Of a stretch of 6,429 bases of DNA, positions 5,755 to 6,429 are shown one piece after another. Every line of letters starts with the position of its first letter. The stretch's first letter is position 1. This DNA comes from JBMCLJ01 sp048615375 (GTDB lineage: Bacteria; Patescibacteriota; Dojkabacteria; JAOAGR01), in the NCBI GenBank assembly GCA_048615375.1, contig JBMCLJ010000080.1:1-6429 (forward strand), given 5' to 3'. A model generated the notes under the pieces. The model saw only the letters and a list, made by a program, of their open reading frames with translations, was not told the DNA's origin and did not search any database. Both the position numbers and the translations under genes were made by a program.

Positions 5755-6231
5755 ATGACTACACAACTAACCAACAGCAGGGTATCTGCTGCACAACCCG
5801 GAGATAAAAAACTATCTGAGTACCGGCAGGAGCCGGAGAAAATCATCCTGAAAAAACAACCGGAAAAGATTACTATTGCTTCATCCCGTGACGCCTACGA
5901 AATCATCAAACAGTACGCGCGCAAAGATCAGGAGCATTTTATAGTCCTGTTACTTACCGGAAGGAACGAGCTTATCAGCTGGAAGCCAGTATTTATTGGT
6001 ACTCTGGAAGCAAGCTTATTCCACCCCCGGGAGATTTACCGCTACGCACTCCAGCATAGAAGCAGTAAAATTATTGTTGCTCACAATCATCCATCTGGAA
6101 ATCTGGAACCATCAGAAAATGACAAGCTCATGACCCGGCAGGTCAAAGAAGCGGGGGAAATTATAGGCATTAAGATGGTAGACAGTTTGATTATATCAGG
6201 AGAGGGGTACTACTCGATTATGAACCTGTAA
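5755..6231 (+). CDS. RadC-like JAB/MPN domain protein, short form
   Basis: The protein belongs to the RadC/UPF0758 family, whose JAB1/MPN fold resembles metal-dependent deubiquitinase-type proteases; the actual role is unsettled, and a direct DNA-repair function for RadC is doubtful. Of 158 residues, 1-40 are a polar, probably flexible tail. The JAMM residues are visible: E60 in QEHF (59-62), the signature HPREIY (90-95), then HNHPSG at 110-115 with H110 and H112, S114, and D123 in PSENDK. The usual LDH segment reads V142-D-S144, so the His common there is Ser. The N-terminal helix-hairpin-helix part of full-length chromosomal RadC (over 200 residues) is absent. Short forms like this are frequent on plasmids, prophages and genomic islands, often near anti-restriction genes, which fits the ArdC-like gene upstream. 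ATG 5755 follows an A-rich leader with no Shine-Dalgarno. Confidence 0.9.
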   Translation: MTTQLTNSRVSAAQPGDKKLSEYRQEPEKIILKKQPEKITIASSRDAYEIIKQYARKDQEHFIVLLLTGRNELISWKPVFIGTLEASLFHPREIYRYALQHRSSKIIVAHNHPSGNLEPSENDKLMTRQVKEAGEIIGIKMVDSLIISGEGYYSIMNL

Positions 6232-6237
6232 AGCAAT

Positions 6238-6276
6238 AGCGAGGATCTATGCCAAGATCCGCGCTGTTCTTTCTTT
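6238..6276 (+). terminator. hairpin after the RadC-like gene, probable terminator
   Basis: AGCG (6238-6241) pairs with CGCT (6262-6265) and GGATCT (6243-6248) with AGATCC (6255-6260), with one a/g mismatch and the 6-base loop atgcca. It starts seven bases after the TAA stop. The T-rich stretch gttctttcttt (6266-6276) follows directly, interrupted by two Cs, so it could work as a terminator. Confidence 0.5.
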
Positions 6277-6301
6277 ATCTCCACGCCGAAAAAGAAAGAA
6301 C
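6266..6301. repeat. 11-bp inverted repeat abutting the RadC-like terminator hairpin
   Basis: GTTCTTTCTTT (6266-6276) and AAAGAAAGAAC (6291-6301) are perfect complements around a 14-base loop. The left arm is also the T-rich tail of the hairpin at 6238-6265, so the two structures sit end to end with no gap. A similar purine run, GAAAGAAAG (6302-6310), follows at once. It could act as a bidirectional terminator or an mRNA end structure. Confidence 0.55.
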
Positions 6302-6384
6302 GAAAGAAAGTTGGCACACCGCTGATAAAAGTAAGCTTGGTTGAGTTTAGAAAGCAAGTTATAGAAAATGATGTGAGACCGTTG

Positions 6385-6400
6385 ATTAACCCCTGTTCCT
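6385..6400. repeat. 16-base imperfect direct repeat, right copy
   Basis: ATTAACCCCTGTTCCT matches 4205-4220 at 14 of 16 positions in the same orientation. It is followed by a small inverted repeat, TGCTG (6409-6413) and CAGCA (6422-6426), before the window ends. The rest of 6302-6429 shows no supportable gene. Confidence 0.4.
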
Positions 6401-6429
6401 GGAGCCGGTGCTGTTATCAAGCAGCATTT

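Noticed and set aside
6249..6344. 31-codon + strand ORF (MPRSALFFLYLHAEKERTKE start) after the RadC-like gene
   Set aside because: Its sequence is largely set by the two hairpins and the GAAAG repeats, it has no ribosome binding site, and its ATG lies in a hairpin loop. The nucleotide structure explains it better.
6247..6429. 60-codon minus-strand frame open to the right edge
   Set aside because: It could be the end of a gene entering from the right, but the length is compatible with chance and it runs through the terminator hairpins.
1..6429. tRNA, rRNA, CRISPR array, insertion sequence or alternative genetic code
   Set aside because: No cloverleaf, rRNA signature, regularly spaced repeat array or transposase is visible, and TGA acts as a normal stop at 5632-5634.

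Overview
The window reads as bacterial DNA of moderate GC content. It carries six protein genes or gene fragments, all on the + strand, and no tRNA, rRNA, CRISPR array or transposase that I can see. The most likely source is a member of the Patescibacteria (Candidate Phyla Radiation) or a similar uncultivated lineage. This is inference from three things: a many-pass membrane histidine kinase of a type common there, A-rich translation starts with almost no Shine-Dalgarno sequences, and a short ArdC-like plus RadC-like gene pair. The standard code with TGA as stop fits: the ArdC-like gene ends at TGA right after its conserved domain. Nothing here fixes the species.

Left part (1-3527). The window opens inside an unrecognised gene that ends at 237. 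A 146-base AT-rich gap follows, with a good sigma70-type promoter (TTGAAC, 17 bases, TATGAT) running straight into a 333-residue protein of unknown family (384-1385). After 24 bases comes a 705-residue membrane-bound sensor histidine kinase (1410-3527) with complete H, N, G1 and G2 boxes but no response regulator nearby. A 13-base word, ACACACTATATAA, lies upstream of both genes in opposite orientations and may be a shared operator.

Middle (3528-4527). A Nudix hydrolase with an intact Nudix box (3600-4151) ends at a clear intrinsic terminator (4164-4189). Then come about 340 bases with no convincing gene. This stretch has nested inverted repeats that can fold into a three-way-junction RNA (4249-4391), a second set of helices that competes with it, and several short direct repeats. 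It is the strongest candidate in the window for something undescribed: a structured leader or small RNA in front of the ArdC-like gene.

Right part (4528-6429). A 368-residue ArdC-like protein joins an N-terminal ssDNA-binding-type domain to a C-terminal ImmA/IrrE-type zinc metalloprotease domain (HELAH). It is followed by a 158-residue RadC-like JAB/MPN protein. Both families are typical accessory genes of plasmids, integrative elements and phages. The pair is bracketed by a 16-base imperfect direct repeat (14 of 16 identical) at 4205-4220 and 6385-6400, which may mark a module boundary. Two back-to-back hairpins follow the RadC-like gene, and the last 125 bases hold no supportable gene.

Working model: sensing and nucleotide clean-up genes on the left, and a mobile-element-like accessory module with a structured leader on the right. 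No direct functional link between the halves can be shown from the sequence.
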